From contig CAVZCC010000001.1 of the NCBI GenBank assembly GCA_963773765.1, positions 806,001 to 870,000 of the forward strand: 64,000 nucleotides of DNA, given 5' to 3'. Under the pieces are notes generated by a model. It saw nothing but the letters and a program-made list of their open reading frames with translations. It had not been told where the DNA came from and made no database searches. The translations under genes and the position numbers were made by a program. How positions within the stretch are numbered: the stretch's first letter is position 1; every line of letters starts with the position of its first letter. This DNA comes from CAVZCC01 sp963773765 (GTDB lineage: Bacteria > Actinomycetota > Acidimicrobiia > Acidimicrobiales > Microtrichaceae). Shown here one piece after another: positions 17,270 through 26,696 of the stretch.

Positions 17270-20200
17270 CCGGGCCCGGCGTTGCCGGACCGGCTGATGG
17301 CGGCCGCCTCGTCCTCGTCGCGGACCCCGGCCACCTCCAGCACCCGGCGGCCGTCGACCACGGCCAGGCTGGCCGAGGCGCTGCCGGCGGGCCGGAAGAC
17401 CGACACCGTGGTGCGCGTGGGGTGCAGCGACTCCACCAGTGGGCGGCCGGGGCGGTCGACCACGACCAGGACCCGTCGCTCGGTCCGGGCCACCACGCAC
17501 GCCATCCCCCGCGCCCAGCCCTGCACCACGTGGTCCACGTGCTCCCCGGGGGCCAGCGCTCCACCGAGCAGGGCGAAGGCCGCCGCACCGTCACGGACCG
17601 ACTCGTGGGACAGCCTGCCGGCCGCGGCGGCCAGGCCGTTGTCCTCCGGCGCGTCGTGGCCACCGTCACCGCTGCCGGAACGGTCCGGGCCCGAACCGCC
17701 GCCACGGGTCGGACCGTCGGGACCACCCGACCCCCGGCCCGGGCCTCCCGATCCGGTGGTGGCACCGGACGCCGCTCCCGCGGCCGCGGCGCCGGGACCG
17801 AAGCGGAGCCCGCCCACCGGTCGGTCCCCGACCTGGCCCGGCTCGAAGGACACCCGGCTCTCCGGCGCGGCGGTGGTGGCCCACGCGGCCGGCACCTCGG
17901 ACTCGGGGTCCGGCGCCATCCAGCCCTCGACCACACCGGGCGTCGCCTTGCCGCTGCGGTCCTTGCGACGGCGCGTGGTGTCCGACACCAGGCGGGTGAC
18001 CCGGGGCTTGCGACGGGCCACGGGCGACGGGGAGGCCGCGAACGGCGTCCCGGCCGCGACCTCGGGCTCCGGGAGCACCACCTCGGGTTCGGGCGGGACC
18101 GTGGGCTCGTCGATGACCGAAGGCTCCGCGGCCACCGCCGCCGCCGGCTCCGGCTCCGGCTCCCGGACCACCGGCTCGGACTCCGGTGCGGGCACGAACG
18201 TCGGTTCCGGCTCCGACGCGGGTGGTGCGACAGGTGCCGGTTCCCCGAACGGCGCCGCCGCGGCAGCAGGCTCCACGGGAGGCGGAGCGAACAGCGGTGC
18301 CGGCTCCGGCTCCGACACGGGGGCCGCAGGCGCTGCGGGGGCAACGGGCTCGGCCGGCGCGGGTGCCGGCGCAGGCGTGTCGAACAGCGGTGTGCCGGGG
18401 GCGGGCACCGGTCCTGGCGGGGTGACCCCGGGCGCACCGGGAGCAGTGGTCGCTGCGCCGAACAGCGGTGCGGCCGGTCCGGCCCCGGCCGCGATCGGGA
18501 CCACCGGCGGTGCCTCCTCCGGCGCCACCGATCCGAACAGCGGCTCGTCGGCCAACGGTTCGCCGAACAGCGGTGCCGCGGGAGCGGCCGCGACAGGAGC
18601 GGCGATGGGCGGGGTCGCGGCGGGCGCCGCCGTCGGGATCCCGAACAGGGCCCCGGACGCCGCCGGGGCCAGGGGCACCTCGGCCTCGGGTCGGACGACC
18701 GGGGCATCGGCATCCTGGTCGAAGAAGGACGGAGCGGAGGCGGCCGCGGACGTGACCGCTGCCGCCGCGACGGCGGCAGCCGCAACCGGCGCGACGGGAG
18801 GGGCCGCGACCGCAGCGACGGGGGCCGGGGACGGGACCGGCTCCGGCGCGCCGGGCACCGCGGCGGCCATGGCGGCCGGCAGCGGCGGCGGGAGGAGTGT
18901 CGTGCCGGCAACGGGCAGGACCGGGGCCGCCCCAGGGAGGGGGGTTCCGGCGGGGAGCTCCTCCATGTGGAACGCGGGCCGGCCGAGCCGGCGGATGCGC
19001 ACGCGCTGGGTCCGGCGGGCCCGGATGCGCAACCCGCCCACGTCGGCGACCGCCTCCAGCGGGGGAACGGCCGCGGCCCACCGAGCCGGGATGATCGCGG
19101 CGACGATGCCCAGCGCGGCGGCGGCCACGCCGGTGAGGATCACGGATCCGACCGGGATCACGAAGGTGTCCAGTCCCAGCGACCCGAGCGCCCGCAGCGC
19201 CAGCCAGGCGCCGCTGATCCCCAGCACCAGGCCGACCGCGGTGCCGACCACCGCCAGCGAGATGCCCTCGAACAGGACCAGCCGCAGGACCTGGCGCCGC
19301 GAGGCGCCGGACGCCCGTAGCAGTCCGAACTCGCGCCGCCGCTCCCCCACCGACAGCAGCAGGGTGTTGACCACACCGACCAGGGCCTGCACCAGGGTGA
19401 AGAGCAGCATCCACTCGATGACCCGCTGGAAGCCGCGCAGCAGGTCCGACCTGGTGTCCACGAACTGGTCCGGTTCCAGCACGGCGGTGATCCCGTAGGA
19501 GGCGGCGAGCTCCTCGATCCCGGTACGCACCGCCGGGGTGTCCTCGCTCAGCGAGACCAGCCCCGCGATGTCGGTCGTGGCGGGCACCTGGCGGAGCAGG
19601 ACCGACCGGTCGACCACGGCCTCGCCCAGGAGCACCGAGCCGGAGTCGTAGATGCCGGCCAGCCGGAGGTTCTCGGTGCCGCCGCTGGTGAACGTCACCG
19701 GCACCAGGTCCCCCACACCCACGCCCAGGTCACGGGCGGTGGCCTGGGACAGCAGCACCGACGAGTCGTCCACGGAGGCCGGCGGCTCGCCCACCCACAC
19801 CGGCGACAGCACGTCGTAGAGCGCGCCGGTGTCGATCCCGGTGAGGCGGATGGGGGTGAACCCGACGTTGGCCCGGCCCACCTGCCAGCCGCTGGCGGAC
19901 TCCACGCCGTCCTGGTTCCCGAGCTGCTCCAGCAGGTCGGCGGGCAGGCCACCCCGGGTGAAGGTCCCCGAGTCGACCACCAGGTCCGCGGTGACCAGCT
20001 GGTCCACCTCGCCGTCGATCGACGCCGTGAACGACGAGAGGAACACGGCGAGGCCGGACACCACCGCGGTGGCCAGGATGAGGGCCGCCGCCGTGGCGGC
20101 GGTCCGGGTGCGGTTGCGCACCACGTCGCGGGCCGCGATGCGTCGCAGGGCCCGCGGCCGCAACGGCACCAACCGGATGCCGGCGGACACCAGGCTGGAC

Positions 20201-21609
20201 AGGACCACCGGGAGCAGGCCGATCACGGCGATGCCGGCGGCGACCAGTGCCCCGGCCAGGGCGGGCGAGGTGCCCACGTCCTCCCGCAGGAGGATGACCG
20301 CGGTCCCCGCGCCGGCCACCACCGCGACCGCGGCCACGGTGAGCAGGTTGCGGCGGAGCCGACCGGGGGGATCGACCTCGGCCTCGGTCACCGCCTCGAT
20401 GGGAGCCACCCGGCAGGCCCGTGCCGCGGGGAACAGGGCGGCCACCAGGGTGGCGACGGTGCCGATGAGCACGGCCCAGCCGAGTGCGGACCACGACACG
20501 ACCGAGCCCGACACCGGGACCGACGTGTTGAGCGCGCCCAACGCGGCTTCGATGAGCCGGCCCAGCAGGAGCCCCAGCGGTGCCCCGATCAACGACGCCA
20601 GCACGGCCAGCATCCCGGCCTCCACCAGAGCGGCCACCATCAGCTGGCGGGGTTTGGCCCCCACCAGTCGGAGCGACGCGAAGGTGCGTCGGCGCTCCCC
20701 GTACAACAGCGCCAGCGAGTTGGCGACCGTCACCATGCCCACCACCAGCGCCAGGCCGGCGAAGCCCAGGATGAGGCTGCGCACCAGGGTGAAGCTGCGG
20801 GTCAGGCCCTCCTGGCGATGGACCGCGGCGGTGGCACCGTCCACGACCTCGATGCCCGGCGGCAGGGTGCGTCGGATCGCACCCTCCACCTCGGCCGGGT
20901 CCGCGCCGTCGGCCAGACGGACGCCGACCGCGTTGTCGTCCAGGGCCCGGTCGAACAGCGCCCGGGCCTCCTCGGTGGTGAACAGGGCGAGGCTGGAGCC
21001 GGCGGGCAGCCCGCCGCCGTCGGAGCGCACCACACCGGTCACGGTGTAGTCGCCGACCTTGGAGCGTCCCGCGACCGCGATCGTGTCGCCGACCGCCACG
21101 CCGGCGCGCTCCGCCGATCGCTGGTCGATCACCACGTCCCCGGCCGAGGTGGGTGGGCCGCCGCTCTCGAACTCGAACGGGACCACGGCCTCGTCGTCGG
21201 GCCAGTTGGCGCCGAGCGGCTGCTCGGACAGGCCGGGCGCCACCAGGGGCGTGCCGTCGGAACCGATGAGCACGGCGACGTCCTCGATGCGGGGCGAGAC
21301 GGCCTCCACCCCCGGGATGTCGTCCAGCCCCTGCCCCACGGTGATGGGCACCAGCCGGCGGACCTGCTCCAGCGGGGACTCGTAGGCGACGCCGCCCTCC
21401 ACCACCAGGTCGGCCCGTTCCGAACCGGCCGACGCCAGTGCGTCCAGGCCCGCTGCGACCCGGTCCAGGAGCGTCAGGGCTCCGGCCAGGTACCCCACGC
21501 CCAGGGCGATCGCCACCGTGGCCAGGGCCAGGCGGCGTCGCTGGCGCACGAGGGCGGCGACGGTACGCCGCACACCACGGAAGGGCCGGCGCACACCGAC
21601 GGAGGACAT
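17260..21609 (-). CDS. Giant FtsX/MacB-type ABC permease with low-complexity tail and PH-like C-terminus
   Basis: About 1449 residues. Residues 1-880 are a complete permease: an N-terminal membrane segment, a MacB-like periplasmic domain, an FtsX domain of three helices (around ALLYGERRRTFASLRLVGA), four more helices, a second extracellular domain, and a final FtsX domain (around LLLSVGERRREFGLLRASGA). Residues about 880-1200 are Ala/Pro/Glu-rich with six or seven PLFG-like repeats. The last about 110 residues (from LSHESVRDGAAAFALL) form a small beta-rich domain resembling a bacterial PH-like fold. No ATPase gene is adjacent. The ATG at 21609 was chosen; GTG at 21618 is an alternative. Family permeases usually end near residue 850. 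Confidence 0.85.
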   Translation of the reverse strand: MSSVGVRRPFRGVRRTVAALVRQRRRLALATVAIALGVGYLAGALTLLDRVAAGLDALASAGSERADLVVEGGVAYESPLEQVRRLVPITVGQGLDDIPGVEAVSPRIEDVAVLIGSDGTPLVAPGLSEQPLGANWPDDEAVVPFEFESGGPPTSAGDVVIDQRSAERAGVAVGDTIAVAGRSKVGDYTVTGVVRSDGGGLPAGSSLALFTTEEARALFDRALDDNAVGVRLADGADPAEVEGAIRRTLPPGIEVVDGATAAVHRQEGLTRSFTLVRSLILGFAGLALVVGMVTVANSLALLYGERRRTFASLRLVGAKPRQLMVAALVEAGMLAVLASLIGAPLGLLLGRLIEAALGALNTSVPVSGSVVSWSALGWAVLIGTVATLVAALFPAARACRVAPIEAVTEAEVDPPGRLRRNLLTVAAVAVVAGAGTAVILLREDVGTSPALAGALVAAGIAVIGLLPVVLSSLVSAGIRLVPLRPRALRRIAARDVVRNRTRTAATAAALILATAVVSGLAVFLSSFTASIDGEVDQLVTADLVVDSGTFTRGGLPADLLEQLGNQDGVESASGWQVGRANVGFTPIRLTGIDTGALYDVLSPVWVGEPPASVDDSSVLLSQATARDLGVGVGDLVPVTFTSGGTENLRLAGIYDSGSVLLGEAVVDRSVLLRQVPATTDIAGLVSLSEDTPAVRTGIEELAASYGITAVLEPDQFVDTRSDLLRGFQRVIEWMLLFTLVQALVGVVNTLLLSVGERRREFGLLRASGASRRQVLRLVLFEGISLAVVGTAVGLVLGISGAWLALRALGSLGLDTFVIPVGSVILTGVAAAALGIVAAIIPARWAAAVPPLEAVADVGGLRIRARRTQRVRIRRLGRPAFHMEELPAGTPLPGAAPVLPVAGTTLLPPPLPAAMAAAVPGAPEPVPSPAPVAAVAAPPVAPVAAAAVAAAAVTSAAASAPSFFDQDADAPVVRPEAEVPLAPAASGALFGIPTAAPAATPPIAAPVAAAPAAPLFGEPLADEPLFGSVAPEEAPPVVPIAAGAGPAAPLFGAATTAPGAPGVTPPGPVPAPGTPLFDTPAPAPAPAEPVAPAAPAAPVSEPEPAPLFAPPPVEPAAAAAPFGEPAPVAPPASEPEPTFVPAPESEPVVREPEPEPAAAVAAEPSVIDEPTVPPEPEVVLPEPEVAAGTPFAASPSPVARRKPRVTRLVSDTTRRRKDRSGKATPGVVEGWMAPDPESEVPAAWATTAAPESRVSFEPGQVGDRPVGGLRFGPGAAAAGAASGATTGSGGPGRGSGGPDGPTRGGGSGPDRSGSGDGGHDAPEDNGLAAAAGRLSHESVRDGAAAFALLGGALAPGEHVDHVVQGWARGMACVVARTERRVLVVVDRPGRPLVESLHPTRTTVSVFRPAGSASASLAVVDGRRVLEVAGVRDEDEAAAISRSGNAGPGYF

Positions 21610-21733
21610 CGACGACACGCTACCGCCGCCAGGCGGCGCGGCCGGTGAGGAGGGCCCGGTGCACTTCCTGACGGTAACGACGTGGCCACCGTCGGTGATA
21701 GGGGCGGGCGCTGGGCAGATGTTCCCGAGAACC

Positions 21734-22852
21734 TCAGGCCGTGGCCGCTTCCACCACCAGGTCCACGTCGTCGGAGCACAGCACGCCCTCCAACCCGTTG
21801 CCGTCCACCACCAGCGCCCACCACGACCGCCCGCGGCCCAGCCGGCCCAGGACCTGGTCCACGGTCTCCGACGGATGCACCCGGGGCAGGCCCCACAGGG
21901 GTTCGCTGAGCGAACGCAACGGCACCACGCGGCGCTGGGCGGGCGGGATGCGCGAGACGGCGTCACGGGTGACGAGCGAGGACATGGCCCCCTGCTCGTC
22001 GATCACCGGCACCAGCACGGCCCGGGGGTCGTCGGTCAGGACCCGCTCCAGGTCCGCCACCGTGGCCGTGGGCAGCAGCGGTGGCGGCAGCCGACGACCG
22101 AACTCGCCCACGGGATGCGACATCAGCTCCGGCCGGGCCGCGGACACGGCCCACTCGGAGCGGGCGGCCACCAGGAGGAAGAGCCCCAGGGCGGCGACCC
22201 ACACCCCGGACCACACCGCACCCCGCACCATCAGCACGACGGCACCGACGACCATCACCACGGCCAGGACCTGGCCGATGAGCGAGGCCTGCCGGGTGGC
22301 GGGGCGCTTGCGGCCCGAGCGGCGCCAGAGCATGGCGCGGAGCATGCGCCCGCCGTCCAGGGGGAACGCGGGCAACAGGTTGGACACGGCCAGCACCACG
22401 TTGATGGCGCTCAGCCACACCAGGAGGCCGAACAGCACCCGCGACCCGTCCCACCGGTCCACGCCCCAGGCACCCAGCCCCGCGGCCACGGCGATCAGGC
22501 CGCTCATGGCCGGGCCGGCGGCGGCGATGCGGAACTCGGCCCCGGGCTCGTCGGCGTCGCCGCCCAGCTTGGCCACCCCGCCGAACAACCACAGCGTGAT
22601 CTCCAGCACCTCCACGCCGTTGCGCTGGGCGATGTAGCTGTGGCCGAGCTCGTGGCCGACGAGCGACCCGAGGAAGGCGAGGACGCCGATGACCCCGGCG
22701 AACCAGTAGGCGCTGCCGGGGTGACGGGGGGCCACGGTGGGCAACGACACCTCCGCCAGGCTGTACGCCAGGAGCACGCACACCACCAGCACACCCCAGT
22801 TGATGCCGATGGGGACGCCGAAGAGCCGGCCGATCCGGAGATGGGTGCGCAC
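21734..22852 (-). CDS. Site-2 protease family membrane metallopeptidase with CBS domains
   Basis: A 372-residue intramembrane zinc protease of the M50 (S2P) group. The catalytic HELGH is at 67-71 inside the second membrane segment, and the third metal ligand is in FPLDGGRML near residue 175. Six or so membrane helices are followed by a C-terminal pair of CBS-like repeats (from about residue 260). S2Ps of this rhomboid-free CBS type cut membrane proteins such as anti-sigma factors; the substrate here is unknown. I chose GTG at 22852 because RTHLRIGRLFGVPI is the normal family N-terminus. It is separated by 124 bases from the permease gene and is divergent from the malonyl-CoA decarboxylase gene. 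Confidence 0.88.
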   Translation of the reverse strand: MRTHLRIGRLFGVPIGINWGVLVVCVLLAYSLAEVSLPTVAPRHPGSAYWFAGVIGVLAFLGSLVGHELGHSYIAQRNGVEVLEITLWLFGGVAKLGGDADEPGAEFRIAAAGPAMSGLIAVAAGLGAWGVDRWDGSRVLFGLLVWLSAINVVLAVSNLLPAFPLDGGRMLRAMLWRRSGRKRPATRQASLIGQVLAVVMVVGAVVLMVRGAVWSGVWVAALGLFLLVAARSEWAVSAARPELMSHPVGEFGRRLPPPLLPTATVADLERVLTDDPRAVLVPVIDEQGAMSSLVTRDAVSRIPPAQRRVVPLRSLSEPLWGLPRVHPSETVDQVLGRLGRGRSWWALVVDGNGLEGVLCSDDVDLVVEAATA

Positions 22853-22912
22853 CCTGGCAGGGTACTGCCGGCCGGGTTGCCCCACGCCTCACGCCGCGGG
22901 TCGAATGGGGCC

Positions 22913-23794
22913 ATGCACAGGGTGGAGTCCGAGGATGCCGCGTCGGCGGCCGGTCTGGTCGACCGCCGGGCCCGACTGCTGGCGGACGGCGCCGACCGCT
23001 CCGACCCCGCGCTGGCCGACGTGACGGCCCGGCTGCGAGACGTGCTGGCCGACGCCGACACGGTGGTCCGGGCGGTGGATCCCCACCGGGAGGCCGACCT
23101 GGTGGGCCGACTGGGCGGGGCGGAGCCGGTGCACCCGGTCCGTGACGGACGCGACCTGGCCGACCGCCTGGACGCCGACCGGCGGTTGTTCGTGCTGGAG
23201 CACCCGGTCCTGCCGGGTCGGCCCATGAACGTGGTGTGGGTGGCGCTGTGGCGGGGCGCGCCGGGCAGCATCGACGACATCCTGGACCCCGAGGCACCGG
23301 TGACCGACCCCGCCACCGTGGACACCGCGGTCTTCTACTCCATCTGGAACGCGGACCCGGGCCTGGCCGGGCTGGGTCGGGGCCGATCCCTGATCGAGGG
23401 CGCGGTCGACCTGCTCCGTGCAGAGCTGCCGCAGGTGTCGGTGTTCGTCACGCTGTCCCCCGTGCCGGGGTTGCGGGCCTGGGTGGAGGCCGGCGGGGCC
23501 GGAGACGTCGACGTGGAGGACCCGGGATCCCTCCTCCGGGCCGGCGCCACCTACCTGACGTCGCTCCGGGCCGACGGCCGCCCGCTCGACGCGGTGGCCC
23601 GGTTCCACGTGGGCAACGGCGCCAGGGTGTGGCGCGTGAATGCCGACGCGGACCGGTCCGCCCGGGGTGGGGCCCGGTCGTTCGGGGTGATGGTGAACTA
23701 CCGCTACGAGCCGGAGGACCGCGCCGCCAACCGGGCGCAGTTGGCCTCGGGCACGGTGCCGGTGTCGCCCGGCGTGGCCGCGCTGCTGGGGTGA
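22913..23794 (+). CDS. Malonyl-CoA decarboxylase-like protein
   Basis: A 293-residue protein matching the catalytic region of malonyl-CoA decarboxylase, which converts malonyl-CoA to acetyl-CoA and CO2. Conserved blocks are FYSIWNADPGLAGLGRGR, VFVTLSPVPGLRAW (with the catalytic-region Ser), ARFHVGNGARVWRVN with its His, and FGVMVNYRYEP. The N-terminal helical domain is much shorter than in the roughly 450-residue mitochondrial and rhizobial enzymes. The ATG at 22913 was chosen. The gene is divergent from the site-2 protease gene with 60 bases between starts. It converges on the PLP decarboxylase gene with 19 bases between stops. Confidence 0.85.
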   Translation: MHRVESEDAASAAGLVDRRARLLADGADRSDPALADVTARLRDVLADADTVVRAVDPHREADLVGRLGGAEPVHPVRDGRDLADRLDADRRLFVLEHPVLPGRPMNVVWVALWRGAPGSIDDILDPEAPVTDPATVDTAVFYSIWNADPGLAGLGRGRSLIEGAVDLLRAELPQVSVFVTLSPVPGLRAWVEAGGAGDVDVEDPGSLLRAGATYLTSLRADGRPLDAVARFHVGNGARVWRVNADADRSARGGARSFGVMVNYRYEPEDRAANRAQLASGTVPVSPGVAALLG

Positions 23795-23813
23795 CGGCCT
23801 CCCAGGAGGCGCC

Positions 23814-25199
23814 CTAGGCGGGCGGGAGCACGGCTCGGATGTCGTCCATGGTGGTGCGGGGGTTCACGACGCACAGACGCAGCACCGTCTCGCCCTGCCA
23901 CCGGGTCGGCACCACGAAGCCCACCTGGTCCGCCAGCAGTCGGTGGCAGAACGCCCAGTAGTCCTGGTCGGTCCACCCGATGCGCCGGAACAGCACCACC
24001 GACAGCTCCGGCTCCATGACCAGCTCCAGGTGGTCCGAGCCGGCCACCAGGTCCGCCGCGGCCGCGGTCACGTCCAACGCGCCCTCCACCGCCTCCCGGT
24101 AGGCATCGGTCCCGTGGACCGCGACGGAGAACCAGAACGGCAGGCCCCGGGCCCGGCGGCTGAGGTGCGGGCCGTAGTCGCTGGGGTTCCAGTCGTCGCC
24201 CTCGGTGAGCGCCTCCAGGTAGGCGGCCCGCTGGGTGAAGGTGGCACGGGCCTCCTCGGGGTGCCGGTACAGGATGGCGGCGCAGTCGAAGGGGGCGAAC
24301 AGCCACTTGTGGGGGTCGATGGTGAGCGAGTCGACCCGCTCGATCCCGTCGAACAGCGGCCTGGTCCGTGGCGAGCACAGCGCCCCACCCCCGTAGGCGG
24401 CGTCCACGTGGAACCACGCCCCGAGCGACGCAGCCAGGTCGGCCAGGCCGGCCAGGTCGTCCACTCCCCCGCTGTTGGTCAACCCGGCCGAGCCCACCAC
24501 CGCCGCCACCCGGGGGGCGGTCGCCTCCAGGCGGTCCCGCGTGGCCGCGTCCATCTCGTCGGGTCGCAGCCGCCCCGCGTGGTCGGTGCCCACCTCGAAC
24601 GGCTCCAGGTCGAGGAGGTCGAGCGCGGCCGCGATCGACGAGTGGGCGGCGTCGGACACCACCACCACGCCGGGCCGGTCGCCGGGGCCGGAACCCGTCG
24701 CCACCCGCCAGCGGTGCCGGGCCACGGCCAGCGCCGACAGGTTGGCCAGCGATCCACCGGACACGAAGGTGCCGCCCGCGCCCGCGGGCATGCCGGCCAG
24801 GTCGGCGAGCCACCGCAGGGCCTGGTTCTCGGCGTGCACGGCGCCGGCCCCCTCCATCCAGGAACCGCCGTAGATGTTGCTGGCGCCCACCACCAGGTCG
24901 AAGATCGTGGCGGCCTCGGTGGCCGCGCTGGGCACGAAGGCCAGGTACCGGGGATGGTCGATGGACACGCAGGCCGGCGCCAGCACGTGTTCGAACAGGT
25001 CCATGACCCGTTCGGCCCCCAGGCCCGCCTCGGTGATGGTCGGGCCCGTGGCGGCGACCAGTTCTGCGGCGCTTCGGGGCCCGTCCAGCGGTGGCGGGTC
25101 CATGGCCATGCGCGCCGCGGCGAAGGCGAAGACCAGTTCCTCCAGCCGACGGGCGTCGTCACCGTGGTGGTGCATGTCGGTGGCCGGGGTGGGGTCCAT
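23814..25199 (-). CDS. PLP-dependent group II decarboxylase (aromatic-amino-acid/glutamate type)
   Basis: A 461-residue fold-type I pyridoxal phosphate enzyme of the group II decarboxylase family. The PLP lysine is in IDPHKWLF (Lys298) and the HVDAAYGG Asp that binds the pyridine nitrogen lies about 40 residues before it. The TFVSGGSLANLSA phosphate loop is near residue 150. Family members decarboxylate aromatic L-amino acids, glutamate or diaminobutyrate; specificity is not clear. The ATG at 25199 was chosen over GTG at 25208. The region is divergent from the YeaQ-like gene. Confidence 0.87.
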   Translation of the reverse strand: MDPTPATDMHHHGDDARRLEELVFAFAAARMAMDPPPLDGPRSAAELVAATGPTITEAGLGAERVMDLFEHVLAPACVSIDHPRYLAFVPSAATEAATIFDLVVGASNIYGGSWMEGAGAVHAENQALRWLADLAGMPAGAGGTFVSGGSLANLSALAVARHRWRVATGSGPGDRPGVVVVSDAAHSSIAAALDLLDLEPFEVGTDHAGRLRPDEMDAATRDRLEATAPRVAAVVGSAGLTNSGGVDDLAGLADLAASLGAWFHVDAAYGGGALCSPRTRPLFDGIERVDSLTIDPHKWLFAPFDCAAILYRHPEEARATFTQRAAYLEALTEGDDWNPSDYGPHLSRRARGLPFWFSVAVHGTDAYREAVEGALDVTAAAADLVAGSDHLELVMEPELSVVLFRRIGWTDQDYWAFCHRLLADQVGFVVPTRWQGETVLRLCVVNPRTTMDDIRAVLPPA

Positions 25200-25330
25200 G
25201 GCCACCATCCTGCACCCCACCTCGTCCCGGCGTGGCTCACGGAGAGTGAACGATCCGACGCACCCGGAACCGACCCACCTATCGTGCGGCCCTGGGACCG
25301 GTCGGAGGACCGGCACGAAAGGAGGCCGAG

Positions 25331-25615
25331 ATGATCGGCGCACTGATCCTCGGACTGGTCGCAGGGGCCGTGGCCCGGATGCTCATGCCCCACGACGTGT
25401 TCCGGCACATGAGCGGCCCCGCCTCGTGGGGCATCTCCATCATCCTGGGCCTGATCGGCGCCTTCGTCGGCTACCTGATCTTCACCAAGCTCCTGGGCAT
25501 CGGCGATGACGACATCTTCGACCTCGGCGGCATCGTCGGCGCCATCATCGGCACCCTGATCGTGCTGCCCATCGCAGCGTTCGTGCTGCGACGGATGGGC
25601 AAGACACCGGCCTGA
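25331..25615 (+). CDS. GlsB/YeaQ/YmgE family stress-response membrane protein
   Basis: A 94-residue hydrophobic protein with three membrane segments. Glycine-rich helices (GALILGLVAGAVARMLMP; IVGAIIGTLIVLPIAAFVL) are typical of the transglycosylase-associated/YeaQ family of small inner-membrane proteins. Their biochemical role is unsettled, and they are commonly stress-induced. An excellent ribosome site (AAAGGAGG) lies 6 bases before the ATG at 25331. It stands alone, divergent from the PLP decarboxylase gene (131 bases between starts). Confidence 0.9.
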   Translation: MIGALILGLVAGAVARMLMPHDVFRHMSGPASWGISIILGLIGAFVGYLIFTKLLGIGDDDIFDLGGIVGAIIGTLIVLPIAAFVLRRMGKTPA

Positions 25616-25668
25616 CGGGTCGGGACGGCGGAGGTGGCACCTGCCGGCGGCAGGTAACGTCGCTCCCC

Positions 25669-26154
25669 GTGCCCAAGCGACTCGCCATCCTCTTCGGCGC
25701 CGTCGCCCTCGCGGTGGGGGCCGGCGCCGCCGCGCTCCTGCTCGGGATGCGGAGGAGGTCCCCGCGGGTGCTCACCACGGTCCGCCGGGTGAACCGTGCG
25801 GTGTTCAACCCCCGCCAGATGTCGTCCGCAGGGTCCCCGGGGGCCTACGCCTCCGTCATCCACCACCGGGGCCGGGCCTCGGGCACGAACTACGAGACCC
25901 CGGTCGCGGCGGTGCCCACCGGGGATGGGTTCGTGATCGCGCTCGTCTACGGCAGGAACACGGACTGGCTCCGCAACGTGCTCGCCGACGGGACGGCCAC
26001 CATCGTCCACGAGGGAGACACCGTCGCCGTTCATCGGCCCGAGGTCATCCCCGTGGCGGAGGCAGCGGACCACTTCCCGGCCAAGGACCTCCGGAGCCTG
26101 CGCCTGTTCGGTGTCGACCAGTGCCTGCGGGTCCGGCGGGTCGACGCCGGGTAG
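25669..26154 (+). CDS. Deazaflavin (F420)-dependent nitroreductase-like protein with N-terminal anchor
   Basis: A 161-residue Ddn-like split-barrel protein. An N-terminal hydrophobic segment (residues about 5-26, ILFGAVALAVGAGAAALLLG) is followed by the family pattern VIHHRGRASGTNYETPV and LVYGRNTDWLRNVLADGTATI. These bind F420 and reduce quinones or related substrates near the membrane. The start is GTG at 25669. It lies 53 bases after the YeaQ-like gene and converges on the VOC gene with 7 bases between ends. It marks the start of a region with more catabolic and accessory genes. Confidence 0.8.
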   Translation: MPKRLAILFGAVALAVGAGAAALLLGMRRRSPRVLTTVRRVNRAVFNPRQMSSAGSPGAYASVIHHRGRASGTNYETPVAAVPTGDGFVIALVYGRNTDWLRNVLADGTATIVHEGDTVAVHRPEVIPVAEAADHFPAKDLRSLRLFGVDQCLRVRRVDAG

Positions 26155-26161
26155 ACCGGCG

Positions 26162-26573
26162 TCAGCCGTCGGCGGGACAGCAGACCTCCAGCTCCATGCC
26201 GTCCGGGTCCCGGAAGAACAGCGACCACTCGTTCCCGAGCCGCTGGATCTCGCCGATCTCGGCCCCGGCGGCCACCAGGCGCTCCCCGACCGCCTCCAGG
26301 ACGTCCAGGGACGGGACGGCGAGGGCGAAGTGGTCGATCGCGCCACGCCCGCCCTGCCTGCGCCGGTCGCCGATGATCTCCTCCGGGCCGACCTCGAAGG
26401 CGTTGAGGAACCCACCCCCGCCGAGGTCCAGGATGATCATCCGCGGGGTGGCCCTCCTCGGCCGCCATCTCGAAGGTGGCCTCGGCGCCGAAGGCGTCCT
26501 GGTAGAAGCGCACGAGGCGGTCGAGGTCCGGCGTCAGCGTGGCGACGTGGTTGAGGCCGCTGGTGATCTGCAT
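26162..26573 (-). pseudogene. VOC (glyoxalase/bleomycin-resistance) family protein, one frameshift
   Basis: A single-domain VOC protein read in two frames. The N-terminus (start MQITSGLNHVATLTPDLDRL) is in the frame from 26573 and the remainder in the frame ending at 26162 (ends LEVCCPADG). An extra C in a CCCC run near 26443 (codons for GHPRM) shifts the frame. With it removed the protein is about 136 residues with metal-ligand-type His near the start, His in AIDHFALAV and Glu in GMELEV. The substrate is unknown. Homopolymer context makes sequencing error likely. It is divergent from the FAD oxidoreductase gene. Confidence 0.75.
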
Positions 26574-26696
26574 GGGCCGATGCTAAGCCCGGCCGAAGGC
26601 CCGGTGGTCGTTCCCTCCTCAAACTTCTGGCACTGTCCCGGACACATCTCACGGCGGGCCGGTAGCATCCGCGGAGCCTTTGGGAAGGGGTGTCAG

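Noticed and set aside
13835..17500. Very long minus-strand open frame of about 1200 codons across ileS
   Set aside because: ileS on the plus strand is unmistakable. The antisense frame is repetitive His/Gly/Arg/Val-rich and is a by-product of G/C third positions.
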